From G965204755 sp965243415 (GTDB taxonomy: Bacteria; Acidobacteriota; Vicinamibacteria; Marinacidobacterales; Marinacidobacteraceae), in assembly GCA_965243415.1 (NCBI GenBank), contig OZ251549.1:1488001-1552000 (forward strand): a stretch of 64,000 nucleotides of DNA, written 5' to 3'. The notes under the pieces were generated by a model, which was given only the letters and a program-made list of their open reading frames with translations, searched no databases and was not told the DNA's origin. A program made the translations under genes and the position numbers. This document shows, one piece after another, positions 1 to 8,805 of the stretch (its first letter is position 1; the number at the start of each line of letters is the position of its first letter).

Positions 1-1
1 C

Positions 2-226
2 TACTGGAAAGAGGGCGTGGACGAGGTGGATTTCGTGCTCGCCCGCGGGCCGCACCTGGCGGCGATCCAGGTGGACGCCGATGGCTCAGGCGATTACCGG
101 CGCGGGTTCGACGCCTTCGGGGTGAGATTCCCGGTCACGCGGGAAGTCGTCGTCGGGAACGGAGGCGTGCCGCTCGAGGGGTTCCTCTCTCGGCCTGCCG
201 GAGCCTGGGTGGAGTCGGATCGATGA
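2..226 (+). CDS. C-terminal end of a DUF4143-type ATP-binding protein (5' truncated by window)
   Basis: Only the last ~74 codons lie in the window, read in frame from base 2 (YWKEGVDEVDFVL...). The visible part matches the tail of AAA ATPases carrying DUF4143: an aromatic residue, then EVDFVL, a basic or polar patch, and a final VGNGGVPLEGFLSRP segment like the usual VGGxGIPLEEFL ending. In that family the N-terminal part is a P-loop ATPase and the C-terminal part resembles a restriction-endonuclease fold; the usual lysine after the EVDFVL strand is replaced here by IQVDADG, so catalysis by this tail is doubtful. The stop overlaps the start of the next gene (ATGA), which suggests translational coupling with the NACHT-like gene. 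Family assignment is from recognition of the tail only. Confidence 0.6.
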   Translation, partial: YWKEGVDEVDFVLARGPHLAAIQVDADGSGDYRRGFDAFGVRFPVTREVVVGNGGVPLEGFLSRPAGAWVESDR

Positions 227-2613
227 AACCCGTTCCGCGCACCGTCTCCGAAGTCGGAGTGGATGAGCCGGTTCCGCGCTCGCTCGCCGACTACCGGGAC
301 GAGCCGGCACTGGTTCTGGTGGGCGACGCCGGGTCCGGGAAGACCACTGAGTTCCGTCGGGAATGCAAAGCGCCGGCCGAGCGGGGCAAGTTCGTCACCG
401 CCCGCGAGTTCATCACCCGCGGCTGCGACGCCGACCTGACCGAAAGGACGCTCTTCATCGACGGACTGGACGAGGTGCGCGCCGGAGAGGGCGACCTGCG
501 AAAGCCGCTCGACGCCATCGTGAGGCAGCTCCACGACCTCGGTCGTCCCCGGTTCCGCCTCTCGTGCCGGGCCCTGGACCTGGGCCGCACCGATGTGGAG
601 ACGCTGGAACGGGTCTCGACGAACGGCAGCGTCCGCCTCGTACGGCTGGATCCGCTCACCGATTCCGACATCGATGACTTGGTCCCGCCGCTGGCCATGG
701 AGTTGATCGAGAAGTCGCTCCGGAAGTCTGCTATGGCGGAGGCCCGTTCCATGTCCCGGGCATTCGTCCGGACCGAACGTACTTCGGAATTCCTCGCGGA
801 AGCCCGACGGATCGGCCTTGGCGGAATGTTGCCGAACCCGCAGAGCCTCGGCCTTCTCCTGCGCGCCTTCGCGAAGAGCGGCGGACGGTTGCCGAAGAAT
901 CGATCGGGGGCGTTCGAGCAGGCGTGTCTCGCACTCGCGGCGGAACAGAACGACCAGCACCTGGATTCCAGTCGAGTCTGGCCGGAGGAGCAGGAGATCG
1001 TCAGCGCCGCTTCGGAGGTCTGCGCCTTGGTGCTGCTCTCCGGTGCGGCCGGCGTCTGCCGACACGGGAAGGACAGCACGGCAGACTGGGCGTTCCTGGG
1101 AAACTTGCCCGACCACCCACGCGATGTGGTCGAGGCGGTCCTCGGTACGACGCTCTTCAAGGCCGCGTCCGAGAGCCATCGTTTCGAGCCCGTCCACCGC
1201 GTCGTAGCCGAGTTCCTGGCAGCCCGGCGCCTGGCCGTGCGGGTAGCCGCCGGAGTCCCCGTCCGCCGCGTCCTCCGCCTGATCACGGTGAACTCCGACA
1301 GCGGCGCCGTTCCCACGCCGCTGCGGGGCCTCGCGGCTTGGCTGGCCGCCTTCTGTCCCGCAGCGCGCCGCCGCCTCATCGACTGCGACCCGGTCGGAGT
1401 CGCGGCGTACGGTGACACTTCCGACTTCTCGACCGGGGACAAGGAACGGCTGCTGGAGGCGCTCGGTCAGCGGGAACCGGAATTCGGCTCCTGGGTCTTT
1501 CCCGAGGCATTGGTCGAGGCTCTGTCGATCCCGGATATGGAGCCGGCGTTCATCAACATCCTGGAGTCCCCCGAGCGCGGCGATGCGACGCAGGTCGTGG
1601 TCGGATTGGCGCTCCGCGCTCTGGGTACCGGAGAACTCCGGCCGTACCTCCTCGACCGCCTCATGGCGATCGTCCGGGATCCGACTCGTTTCCCGTACGT
1701 TCGGCGAAAAGCCCTGAATGCCTTTCTCCACAACGGGGAGGGGGAAGCCGCTGTCGTCCCCCGGCTCCGGGGGCTGCTGGACGACCTCCGGGATGGCCGC
1801 GTCGAGGACGACGATTGCGAACTCACGGGAACCGTCCTGCTCGAGATGTATCCGACGGACATCGCGGACGCCGATATCTGGAGTTACTTCGTGGACCAGC
1901 CGCGTCTGCTGCTGGGGGGTCGCTACGACGAATTCTGGATGCGGGAGTTCCTGAAGCGCATTCCGACCGCGACGCTGCCGGCGGTCGTGGAGGGGCTGGG
2001 AAAACGCCTGCCGGAGTTCTGGAGCGCGCCCTCCGACCCGGCCGGCGACGACCGGAGACCGCCGGGTGCTCTCGGACCTCCTCCGAAGTTCTGGGACAAC
2101 TTCGCCGACCGGGGCTACGAGGATCTTCTGCTCCGGGTGGTGGCCCGCGCCGTCACCGAATGCGGCGAAGGTGTCCCGGTCCCGCGCCTCTATGGGTGGC
2201 TGCGTCTCGGAACGCGATGGCAGAACATCGTGACCGCGGACGGCCAGGCGGCGCTGCGGGGACTCCGCGAGTGGATGGGAGCGCGTCCCGACCTGGTGCG
2301 CGAACTCTGGTGCGAAGGGATCCGGCAGTACGTCGAGTCCGACGACCACGGAAGGCCGGGCCGGGATGTGCGACTGGTGCTCGGGCCCGTCGGACTGCCT
2401 TCGGAGTTCGGGCGTTTCTGTCTCGCACAGGCCGTGGAGATCGCACCGGACAAGTCCATGATGGCCTACTGGCTGCTCAAGGAGTCCGTCAAGCGATCTC
2501 TGGAGGAGGGCATTCCCGTCGAGGAGATCGGGGAACGCGCCGGCGCGGACGAGACCTTGGCGAAGTGGCTGCCGGAGATGCTTTCCCGCCGCTCCTCGGG
2601 GAGCGTGTCATGA
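223..2613 (+). CDS. NACHT/STAND-like P-loop NTPase, putative defence sensor
   Basis: A protein of 796 residues. A Walker A motif (GDAGSGKTT, residues 34-42) lies very close to the N terminus, and a Walker B of the NACHT style (LFIDGLDE, about 77-84) follows after a short spacer. The remaining ~600 residues look alpha-helical and leucine-rich, with no catalytic motif that I recognise, as expected for a sensor or repeat region. STAND NTPases of this kind commonly switch oligomeric state on ligand binding and drive a linked effector. Here the start overlaps the stop of the preceding ATPase gene (ATGA), and its own stop overlaps the next start (ATGA), so the three look co-translated. The downstream gene ends in a nuclease-like domain, which makes an NTPase/nuclease defence pair plausible. 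Function is inferred from motifs and context; I do not recognise a named system. Confidence 0.6.
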   Translation: MKPVPRTVSEVGVDEPVPRSLADYRDEPALVLVGDAGSGKTTEFRRECKAPAERGKFVTAREFITRGCDADLTERTLFIDGLDEVRAGEGDLRKPLDAIVRQLHDLGRPRFRLSCRALDLGRTDVETLERVSTNGSVRLVRLDPLTDSDIDDLVPPLAMELIEKSLRKSAMAEARSMSRAFVRTERTSEFLAEARRIGLGGMLPNPQSLGLLLRAFAKSGGRLPKNRSGAFEQACLALAAEQNDQHLDSSRVWPEEQEIVSAASEVCALVLLSGAAGVCRHGKDSTADWAFLGNLPDHPRDVVEAVLGTTLFKAASESHRFEPVHRVVAEFLAARRLAVRVAAGVPVRRVLRLITVNSDSGAVPTPLRGLAAWLAAFCPAARRRLIDCDPVGVAAYGDTSDFSTGDKERLLEALGQREPEFGSWVFPEALVEALSIPDMEPAFINILESPERGDATQVVVGLALRALGTGELRPYLLDRLMAIVRDPTRFPYVRRKALNAFLHNGEGEAAVVPRLRGLLDDLRDGRVEDDDCELTGTVLLEMYPTDIADADIWSYFVDQPRLLLGGRYDEFWMREFLKRIPTATLPAVVEGLGKRLPEFWSAPSDPAGDDRRPPGALGPPPKFWDNFADRGYEDLLLRVVARAVTECGEGVPVPRLYGWLRLGTRWQNIVTADGQAALRGLREWMGARPDLVRELWCEGIRQYVESDDHGRPGRDVRLVLGPVGLPSEFGRFCLAQAVEIAPDKSMMAYWLLKESVKRSLEEGIPVEEIGERAGADETLAKWLPEMLSRRSSGSVS

Positions 2614-5600
2614 ATGAATGGCAGGAACGCCGTGAACTCGAGGCGCGCCGCTATCGGGAGAAGCGGAAAGAACAGGACGCGCAGTGGGAAGCGACCGTAC
2701 GTTCCAACCTGGATGCCCTGCGAGGAAATCGAGCGCCATCGGGGCTGCTCGAGGGCCTTGCCTGGCAGTACCTGGGAACCCTCGACGAGTACGCCATCGG
2801 ACCGAGAAGGGGGTGGCGCATACAGGCTCCCGACCTCCGGAGCGCCGCGGTGGAAGGTCTGCGCGGGACGCCCTGGCGCGACGATGTCCCCGACGAACGC
2901 GAACTCTTCCGGCTGCAACGGGAGGGGCGTCGCCATCTGCTCGGCCTTCCGTTCCTGGCCGGCCTGGATGCTGTCGAGCGCGAAGACCCGCGGCGACTCG
3001 ACTCGATGGGCGAGGCGCGCCAGCGTCGGGCGCTCGCGTTCTACTACCTCGAGGCGACGGGCCGTCTGGAGACGCCGGAGTGGTATCGCCGTCTCGTGGC
3101 GACGAAACCGGAACTCACCGCGGCAGTCCTGGTTCGTTGGGCGAAAGGCACCTTCCGACGGGATCGTCCAACCGTGGTGCACCTCGACGCGCTGCTCCGC
3201 CACGCGGAATACTCGGAAGTGGCTCGACGCGCGGTCCTGCCGCTGCTCACGGCGTTTCCGGTCCGGAAGAAGGCGGACTGGCACCCCGTTCTCGACCTGC
3301 TTCTGTGGGCGGCTGTCGCCCGCGCTGACCGAAAGGAGTTTCTGGATATCGTGGCACGCAAACTCGGAGCGAAAAGCATGACCGTCGCCCAGTGCGCCCA
3401 CTGGGTGGCTGCGGGCCTCGCTGCGGCGCCCAGCCAATATCACGACCGGTTCGAGGAGATGACCAGAGACGAGGAGATCCTGCGCGAGGCGGCAGGTTTC
3501 CTCTGCTCGAACCTGCCGACCCCGTTCCCGAGGGAACGGTGCGAGGTGGCCACCCTCCGGCTGCTCGTCGCCCGACTGGGAGGGATGTTCCCGCCGAAAG
3601 ACCCGGAAGCGGACGAGGACGACGATCGGGCGATGGCGCACATCTGGGGCCTGCCGGACTACGCCGCCGGCTTCACGGAACGCTGCCTCCGCGAACTCTC
3701 TTCGCGCCCGGTGCCGGCAGCCGGTGAAGCCCTCCGGGCACTGGGCGATGACGCCTCGTTGGGGTGCTGGAAGCGGAAGATCCACGAAGCACTGCGCCAG
3801 CAGCGCATCGTCTGTCGCGATGCCGAGTACCAAACCCCAACGGTCGCCGAGATCGTGAACACGCTGCGGAGCACCGCGCCGACGAGCGCCGGAAGCTTGG
3901 CGGATCTCGTCCTCGACCATCTCGATGATCTGAAGGATGAGGTCCGTTGGAATGCCAGCAACATCTGGCGGTACTTCTGGAACGAGGACAGTGATGGGAG
4001 GCCCGACGGAGCCAAATCCGAGAACTCGTGCCGTGACGCGCTGTCCCACCTGCTGGACCATCGGCTGGGTGATCGAGCCCGGATCCGCCCCGAGGAGCGC
4101 CACGCCGGCGGCTTCCGGTCCGACCTGCGCCTCACCGTGCCGGGAAGCCCGAACACCGTCTCGATCGAAATCAAATTCGATGGGAGCCGGGACCTGTGGA
4201 CAGCCACCCGCGATCAGTTGATTCGGAAGTACCTGGCTCCCGGGGATCACGGGATCTATCTCGTGCTCTGGTCGGGCAGTGAAAAGATGCCGTCCCCGCC
4301 GACTGGTGCCCGGCCAACCACACCGGAGGCGCTGGAGAAGCGACTGCGCGAGTCCCTGACGCCCGAGGAGTGCGACCGCGTGAAGGTTCGAGTCCTCGAT
4401 GTGAGATCGCCCCAGCGGCGGTTCGTCGCCGAGGGGAAGTCCGGGCGGACGGGGTCCGGCGACCGGCGCCGAGGCCCTCGTCCCCGCGACGGTTTTCGCC
4501 TCGCCGGCCGCGGCCGGCGCCTGGCCCGTGGCGGCAATCCGGAGCGACCGGCCGACCGGCCTCGGTTCCGCCGGTACGGACACCACCCGGGTTCCCGCTG
4601 TTCCAAGGACTTGGCGCCGCCCGCGGCCCCCGGACTAAGATTCGGCCCGCGGTCGACGCACGGGCTGGGGGAGCCCCGAGCACACCGCCGTGAGGAGAGT
4701 GGCGTCTTCGTGGAGTCACGCCGGTACACGCTGCGCCTGGAAGGGCTCGACACCGCCGAGGGCGAGATCCGTTCGGCGACCCTCGAAGCGGTCCTGGCCA
4801 ACCTGCGGCGCGCCGCGGAGCGGGTGGCGCGCTTCCGGGCGACCGGCATCGCCACCGCCGGGGGCGCCCGCCCGGCCTGGCTGACGCGGACGGTGGACTT
4901 CGCCGTGACCGGGTTCGGCGGGGGCTCGACCACGGTCGGCCTGCGGGCGCCCCGACTCCGGGAAACGGCGGCGGCGGCGTTCGGTGCGCCTTCGCCGGAG
5001 GACGACGCCTCCCCGAACACCAACTTGGACGACACCGCGCTCGATCTGGTGTCGGAGACCGTCCGCGCTCTCGGCGCCGCCGACTCGGCTGACGCCCGGG
5101 TGGACCGCTCGGTCGTGGAAGCCATCGTTGCGCTCGGCCGCTCCGCCGGCGACGAAGCCGGCTGCACCCTGCAGAGCGAAGATGGCGCTGCGGCCGGTTT
5201 CGAGTGGAACGCGGCCATCCGCGCCCGCGCCGAGAAGCGCCTGGCCGAGTTGCCGGAGTCGAGGACCTGTGCCGTTTCCGGGATGCTCGACCGGATCCAG
5301 CACGACAACGGTCAGTTCCGGCTGCGGCTGAAAGGCGGCAAGACCCTCGTCGGCCGACTCGACCCCGCATCGCTCGCAGTCGAGACGCTCCGTGCCCTCT
5401 GGGGCTGCCGGTTGACGGTCGTCGGGCCGGTCCACTTCCACGCGGACGGAAGACCTCGCCTTCTCGTGGCCCATCAGGTCGGGGAGCGGACAGAGACCGG
5501 CGGCGTCTTCGAGAGGCTGCCTCGGGGCTACGGTCCCGGATTGCCCGCCATTCGCCCGGAACTGCAGGAAAAGGCGCGGAAGAGCGACTGGAGCGAACTC

Positions 5601-5675
5601 GGCAAGATGTGGAAGGTCGAGCAGTCCCTCGATGAGTTGCTCGAGGAGCTTCGAGACCTTCGCTCGCGGCCGTGA
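2610..5675 (+). CDS. Large protein with C-terminal PD-(D/E)XK-like domain, read through into duplicated module copy A
   Basis: One open frame of 1021 residues starting ATG (MNEWQERRELEARRY). Residues 1 to about 605 form one protein. Its N terminus is charged and probably helical; the middle is helical. A nuclease-like core then follows: RSDLRL (D505), IEIKFD (E520, K522) and QLIRKYL near 538, the D-x14-E-x-K arrangement of PD-(D/E)XK enzymes. From about residue 606 the frame crosses a low-complexity stretch that in the sister modules is untranslated upstream sequence. It then enters a copy of the ~325-residue module protein (GTG at 4710). The most likely history is loss of the original stop near 4440-4600 rather than a designed fusion. 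The start overlaps the stop of the NACHT-like gene, so the two probably act together. The nuclease assignment is motif-based. Confidence 0.55.
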   Translation: MNEWQERRELEARRYREKRKEQDAQWEATVRSNLDALRGNRAPSGLLEGLAWQYLGTLDEYAIGPRRGWRIQAPDLRSAAVEGLRGTPWRDDVPDERELFRLQREGRRHLLGLPFLAGLDAVEREDPRRLDSMGEARQRRALAFYYLEATGRLETPEWYRRLVATKPELTAAVLVRWAKGTFRRDRPTVVHLDALLRHAEYSEVARRAVLPLLTAFPVRKKADWHPVLDLLLWAAVARADRKEFLDIVARKLGAKSMTVAQCAHWVAAGLAAAPSQYHDRFEEMTRDEEILREAAGFLCSNLPTPFPRERCEVATLRLLVARLGGMFPPKDPEADEDDDRAMAHIWGLPDYAAGFTERCLRELSSRPVPAAGEALRALGDDASLGCWKRKIHEALRQQRIVCRDAEYQTPTVAEIVNTLRSTAPTSAGSLADLVLDHLDDLKDEVRWNASNIWRYFWNEDSDGRPDGAKSENSCRDALSHLLDHRLGDRARIRPEERHAGGFRSDLRLTVPGSPNTVSIEIKFDGSRDLWTATRDQLIRKYLAPGDHGIYLVLWSGSEKMPSPPTGARPTTPEALEKRLRESLTPEECDRVKVRVLDVRSPQRRFVAEGKSGRTGSGDRRRGPRPRDGFRLAGRGRRLARGGNPERPADRPRFRRYGHHPGSRCSKDLAPPAAPGLRFGPRSTHGLGEPRAHRREESGVFVESRRYTLRLEGLDTAEGEIRSATLEAVLANLRRAAERVARFRATGIATAGGARPAWLTRTVDFAVTGFGGGSTTVGLRAPRLRETAAAAFGAPSPEDDASPNTNLDDTALDLVSETVRALGAADSADARVDRSVVEAIVALGRSAGDEAGCTLQSEDGAAAGFEWNAAIRARAEKRLAELPESRTCAVSGMLDRIQHDNGQFRLRLKGGKTLVGRLDPASLAVETLRALWGCRLTVVGPVHFHADGRPRLLVAHQVGERTETGGVFERLPRGYGPGLPAIRPELQEKARKSDWSELGKMWKVEQSLDELLEELRDLRSRP
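4710..5675 (+). CDS. Module protein copy A (~321 aa, unrecognised family), in frame with upstream gene
   Basis: First of four near-identical copies of a protein that I cannot name; GTG at 4710 corresponds to the internal start in copies B and D. The N-terminal ~100 residues (VESRRYTLRLEGLDTAEGE...) are almost identical among copies. The C-terminal third contains a conserved block, LDRIQHDNGQFRLRLKGG, then VGPVHFHADGRPRLLVA, which looks like a small beta-barrel. The last 25 residues are a charged helix (WKVEQSLDELLEELRDLRS). Its stop overlaps the GTG of a PIN-domain gene, as in copies C and D, so a toxin-partner or antitoxin role is plausible but unproven. The upstream TAAGAT element (4636-4641) seen in every copy is present here, although it is overlapped by the open frame from 2610. 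Confidence 0.55.
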   Translation: MESRRYTLRLEGLDTAEGEIRSATLEAVLANLRRAAERVARFRATGIATAGGARPAWLTRTVDFAVTGFGGGSTTVGLRAPRLRETAAAAFGAPSPEDDASPNTNLDDTALDLVSETVRALGAADSADARVDRSVVEAIVALGRSAGDEAGCTLQSEDGAAAGFEWNAAIRARAEKRLAELPESRTCAVSGMLDRIQHDNGQFRLRLKGGKTLVGRLDPASLAVETLRALWGCRLTVVGPVHFHADGRPRLLVAHQVGERTETGGVFERLPRGYGPGLPAIRPELQEKARKSDWSELGKMWKVEQSLDELLEELRDLRSRP

Positions 5676-6162
5676 GATCCGTCCTCCTGGACACCAGCGT
5701 CCTTCTCGGACTCGTGCGGGAATCTCCCGAGGCCGACAGTGCTGCGCCGCCGCCGGAGTCCAGGGCTCTTCGGCACGGGGATACATCCCCTGGATCTGTG
5801 CCGGCGAGTTGCTCTCCATCCGGCAGCGCGGCGAGTGGAGTGCCCGGAAGCGCCAGGTGCACCGGAGGCTGTTCGAGAGGTACGCGATGGTCGAGGAAGT
5901 CACTCCCGACATGCTGCGTTCGTATGCCCTGATCGAGTCCTGGACCCTGGGGGCGCCGGTCGAGTCGCCGACGGGGGCGCCGCCGCCGAAACCGAGCCGG
6001 CCGCTGGGGCGGAACGACCTCTGGATCGCGGCCGTGGCGCACGGGATGGGCGCGGCGCTGCTCACGGCGGACCGCGACTTCCTTCCTTTCGACGGGATCT
6101 GGTTTCCGGTGCTCCACTGCCGCCTGCAGTCCGAACCGTCCGTACGCGCCGACCGGGCCTGA
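5672..6162 (+). pseudogene. PIN-domain ribonuclease, frameshifted (module copy A)
   Basis: Begins GTG with VRSVLLDTSVLLGLVRESPEA, the first PIN acidic strand, overlapping the stop of module protein A by 4 bp. The frame is then lost around 5740-5785. The rest continues in another frame from GYIPWICAGELLSIRQRGEW through GRNDLWIAAVAHGMGA and LLTADRDFLPFDGIW to a stop at 6162. All four PIN acidic positions seen in the intact copy D are present across the two frames, so one indel broke a full-length gene. A sequencing error is the alternative explanation. Confidence 0.75.
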
Positions 6163-6267
6163 TCGGGCCGGCGCCGGGCGCACTCGACGCCGCTCCGGTC
6201 CCTCGCCGGTGACGCGACGGCAGACTGCGCACCCGGTCCCCGGTTCCCCCGGCGCCGCCGCGAGCCC

Positions 6268-6374
6268 CGGAACGGTCGCTTCGTCAACGACTTGGAGGAC
6301 CGGGCAGACCCCGGACTAAGATTCGACCCGCGGCCGGCGAACGGGTTGGGGGAGCCCGGGAACACGGCAGTGAG
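6268..6374 (+). promoter_or_regulatory. Conserved upstream segment of module B
   Basis: About 105 bp shared with the other copies. It contains TTGGAG and, 19 bp further, TAAGAT (6317-6322), which could be a weak sigma70-type promoter about 50 bp before the start. Conservation may instead simply reflect recent duplication. Confidence 0.4.
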
Positions 6375-7352
6375 GTGAGTGCTGTTTTCGTGAAGTCCCG
6401 CCGTTACACGTTGCGCCTGGAAGGGCTCGACACCGCCGAGGGCGAGATCCGCTCGGCGACCCTCGAAGCGGTCCTCGCCAACCTGCGGCGCGCCGCGGAG
6501 CGGGTGGCGCGGTTCCGGGCGACCGGGATCGCTACGGCCGGAGGGGGCCGCCCGGCCTGGCTGACCCGGACCGTGGACTTCGCCGTGACCGGGTTCGGCG
6601 GGGGTTCGACCACGGTCGGCCTGCGCGCGCCCCGACTCCGGGAAACCGCGGCGGCGGCGTTCGGTCAGTCCTCGCCGGACGACGCCGACCCGCCCGACAC
6701 GAATCTGGACGACACCGCCCTCGACCTGGTGTCGGAGACGGTCCGCGCCCTCGGCGCCGCGGACTCGGCGGACACCCGGGTGGACCGCTCGGTGGTGGAA
6801 GCGATCGTCGCGCTCGGCCGCTCCGCCGGCGACGCCGCCGGATGCACCCTGCAGACCGAAGACGGCGCCGCGGCCGGCTTCGAGTTGGACGCGGCCATCC
6901 GCGCCCGCGCCGAGAAACACCTGGCCGAGTTGCCGGAGTCGAAAACCTGCATCGTCTGCGGTCTCATCGACCGGATCCAGCACGACAACGGTCGGTTCCG
7001 GCTGCGGCTCAAGAGCGGCCAGACACTCGCCGGCCGACTCGATCCGGAATCGGTCGAAGTCGAGACGCTCCGCGTGCTCTGGGGCCGGCCGGCGATGGTC
7101 GTGGGGCCGGTGCACTTCCACGCGGACGGAAGACCCCGCATTCTCGTGGCCCGACGGATCGGAGAGCAGACGGAAGGGGGCCACGCCTTCGAACACCTGC
7201 CTCTGGGTTCCGGCCCCGGGCTGCCGCTCATCACCCCGGAGTTGAGGGAGAAGGCGAGGAAGTTCGACTGGAACCGACTCGGCGAGGTATGGAAGGTCGA
7301 ACAGTCCCTCGATGAATTGCTCGAGCAACTTCGAGAACTTCGATCTCGGTGA
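6375..7352 (+). CDS. Module protein copy B (325 aa, unrecognised family)
   Basis: A full-length copy starting GTG (VSAVFVKSRRYTLRLEGLD). It has the same architecture as its sisters: a well-conserved N-terminal half with a probable helix (SATLEAVLANLRRAAERVARF), a variable middle rich in Asp/Ser/Pro, a second helical block (DRSVVEAIVALGRSAGDAAG), and a beta-rich block (IDRIQHDNGRFRLRLKSG ... VGPVHFHADGRPRILVAR). A charged terminal helix ends the protein. No signal peptide, membrane segment or catalytic motif is evident. Its stop is followed with a 1 bp overlap (TGATG) by a PIN-gene remnant, so this copy now lacks its intact partner. I do not recognise the family; partner or antitoxin to the PIN protein is an inference from gene order. 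Confidence 0.65.
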   Translation: MSAVFVKSRRYTLRLEGLDTAEGEIRSATLEAVLANLRRAAERVARFRATGIATAGGGRPAWLTRTVDFAVTGFGGGSTTVGLRAPRLRETAAAAFGQSSPDDADPPDTNLDDTALDLVSETVRALGAADSADTRVDRSVVEAIVALGRSAGDAAGCTLQTEDGAAAGFELDAAIRARAEKHLAELPESKTCIVCGLIDRIQHDNGRFRLRLKSGQTLAGRLDPESVEVETLRVLWGRPAMVVGPVHFHADGRPRILVARRIGEQTEGGHAFEHLPLGSGPGLPLITPELREKARKFDWNRLGEVWKVEQSLDELLEQLRELRSR

Positions 7353-7477
7353 TGAGATCGGTCCTCGTGGACACCGGCGTCCTTCTCGGAGTCGTGAGGG
7401 AATCTCCCGAAGCCGAGAGAGCCCGCCGGAACGGTCGTTTCGTCAACGACTCGGGCGCCGGATGGCGCCTGGACTAA
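7352..7477 (+). pseudogene. PIN-domain remnant (module B)
   Basis: A 41-codon frame beginning MRSVLVDTGVLLGVVRESPE, clearly the PIN N terminus. After about 23 codons it runs into RRNGRFVND, which is the junction sequence found upstream of the other modules, and stops inside the TAAGAT element. Everything after the first acidic strand is missing, so it cannot be an active nuclease. Confidence 0.75.
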
Positions 7478-7545
7478 GATTCGGCCCGCAGTAGGCGAAT
7501 GGGCTCGGGGAGCCCCGAGAACGCCGCCGCGGGGAGAGTGGTGTC
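7429..7545 (+). promoter_or_regulatory. Conserved upstream segment of module C
   Basis: Same segment as upstream of B and D, with TAAGAT at 7475-7480. The TTGGAG seen in B and D is degenerate here (CTCGGG). The start-codon region has also drifted: the in-frame GTG of copies A, B and D reads GAA here. Confidence 0.35.
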
Positions 7546-7662
7546 TTCGAAAAGTCACGCCGGTACACGCTGCGCCTGGAAGGGCTCGATACCGCTGCAG
7601 GAGAGATCCGTTCGGCGATCCTCGAAGCGGTCCTGGCCAACCTGCGGCGCGCTGCGGAGCGG

Positions 7663-8514
7663 GTGGCGCGCTTCCGGGCCACCGGTGTCGCCACCGCCGG
7701 AGGGGGCCGCCCGGCCTGGCTGACCCGGACGGTGGACTTCGCCGTGACCGGTTTCGTCGGGGGTTCCACCACGGTCGGCCTGCGCGCGCCCCGACTCCGG
7801 GAAACCGCGGCGGCGGCGTTCGGCGCGCCTTCGCCGGAGGACGACGACCCGGCGGACACGAATCTGGACGACACCGCCCTCGACCTGGTGTCGGAGACGG
7901 TCCGCACCCTCGGCGCCGCGGACTCGGGCGATGCCTGGGTGGACCGCTCGGTGGTGGAAGCCATTGTCGCGCTCGGCCGCTCCGCCGGGGACGGCGCCGG
8001 ATGCACCCTGCACCGCGAGGACGGCGCCGGGGCCGGCTTCGAGTTGGACGCGGCCGTCCGCGCCCGCGCCGAGAAGCGCCTGACCGAGTTGCCGGAGTCG
8101 AGGACCTTCATGGTGGCTGGCCGGATCGACCGGATCCAGCACGACGGGGGCCGGTTCCGAATGCGCCTCGTGGACGGGCAGACGCTCGCCGGGCAACTCG
8201 ACCCGAAGGCGGTCGAGATTGAGAGGCTCCGCAAGTTCTGGGGCCGACCGGCGACCGTCGTGGGGATGGTGCACTTCCATCCCGACGGGAGGCCGCGGGT
8301 TCTGGTGGCGCGCAGCCTCCGCGCCCGCCGGAAGGTGGACGACCTCTTCGAGGACCTGCCCCGAGGGGAAGTTCCCGGGGAGCCGGTCATCACTCCGGAG
8401 TTGCGGGAGAAGGCGAGGAAGTTCGATTGGAGTCGACTCAAGGGCCTGTGGAAGATCGAGCAGTCCACGGAAGAAATCCTCGCACTGTGTCGGGAGATGC
8501 GGGACGACCCGTGA
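7663..8514 (+). CDS. Module protein copy C (283 aa from GTG; canonical start lost)
   Basis: Third copy. The homologous reading frame extends back to about 7543 (VFEKSRRYTLRLEG), but the start used in other copies is changed (GTG to GAA) and no other start is visible there. The first usable codon is the GTG at 7663, which removes the conserved first ~40 residues, so this copy may be inactive or shortened. The rest is intact: NLDDTALDLVSETVRTLG, then IDRIQHDGGRFRMRLVDG, VGMVHFHPDGRPRVLVAR and the terminal charged helix. The C-terminal half is closer to copy D than to A or B. The stop overlaps the GTG of a damaged PIN gene. Confidence 0.55.
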   Translation: MARFRATGVATAGGGRPAWLTRTVDFAVTGFVGGSTTVGLRAPRLRETAAAAFGAPSPEDDDPADTNLDDTALDLVSETVRTLGAADSGDAWVDRSVVEAIVALGRSAGDGAGCTLHREDGAGAGFELDAAVRARAEKRLTELPESRTFMVAGRIDRIQHDGGRFRMRLVDGQTLAGQLDPKAVEIERLRKFWGRPATVVGMVHFHPDGRPRVLVARSLRARRKVDDLFEDLPRGEVPGEPVITPELREKARKFDWSRLKGLWKIEQSTEEILALCREMRDDP

Positions 8515-8676
8515 AGACCGTCTTCCTCGACACCAACATCCTCCCGAAGCGCATCCGGGATTCGCCGTCGGGGCGGGCGGCGCGGGCGCTCGGCGAGATC
8601 GAGGCGCCCTCGACCCGGGGCGTTCATCCCGGCCATCTGCGCCGGCGAATTGGCGGGCGATACGGGAGCAGAGTGA
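8511..8676 (+). pseudogene. PIN-domain remnant (module C)
   Basis: Starts GTG with VKTVFLDTNILPKRIRDSP, an intact first PIN strand including LDTN. One extra base near 8610-8620 shifts the frame, after which FIPAICAGELAG is readable and then a stop at 8676. It lacks the C-terminal half with the last two acidic residues. Confidence 0.75.
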
Positions 8677-8698
8677 CTCCGGGGCACCGACGCGAGCC

Positions 8699-8805
8699 CG
8701 GAACGGTCGCCCAGTCAACGACTTGGAGCACCCGACAGCCCCCGGACTAAGATTCGACCCGCGGCCGGCGAATGGGCTGGGGGAGCCCGGGAACACGGCA
8801 GCGAG
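8699..8805 (+). promoter_or_regulatory. Conserved upstream segment of module D
   Basis: Nearly identical to the segment before module B, including TTGGAG, a 19 bp spacer and TAAGAT (8748-8753), ending at the GTG start. This is the one upstream of the only complete module. Confidence 0.4.
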
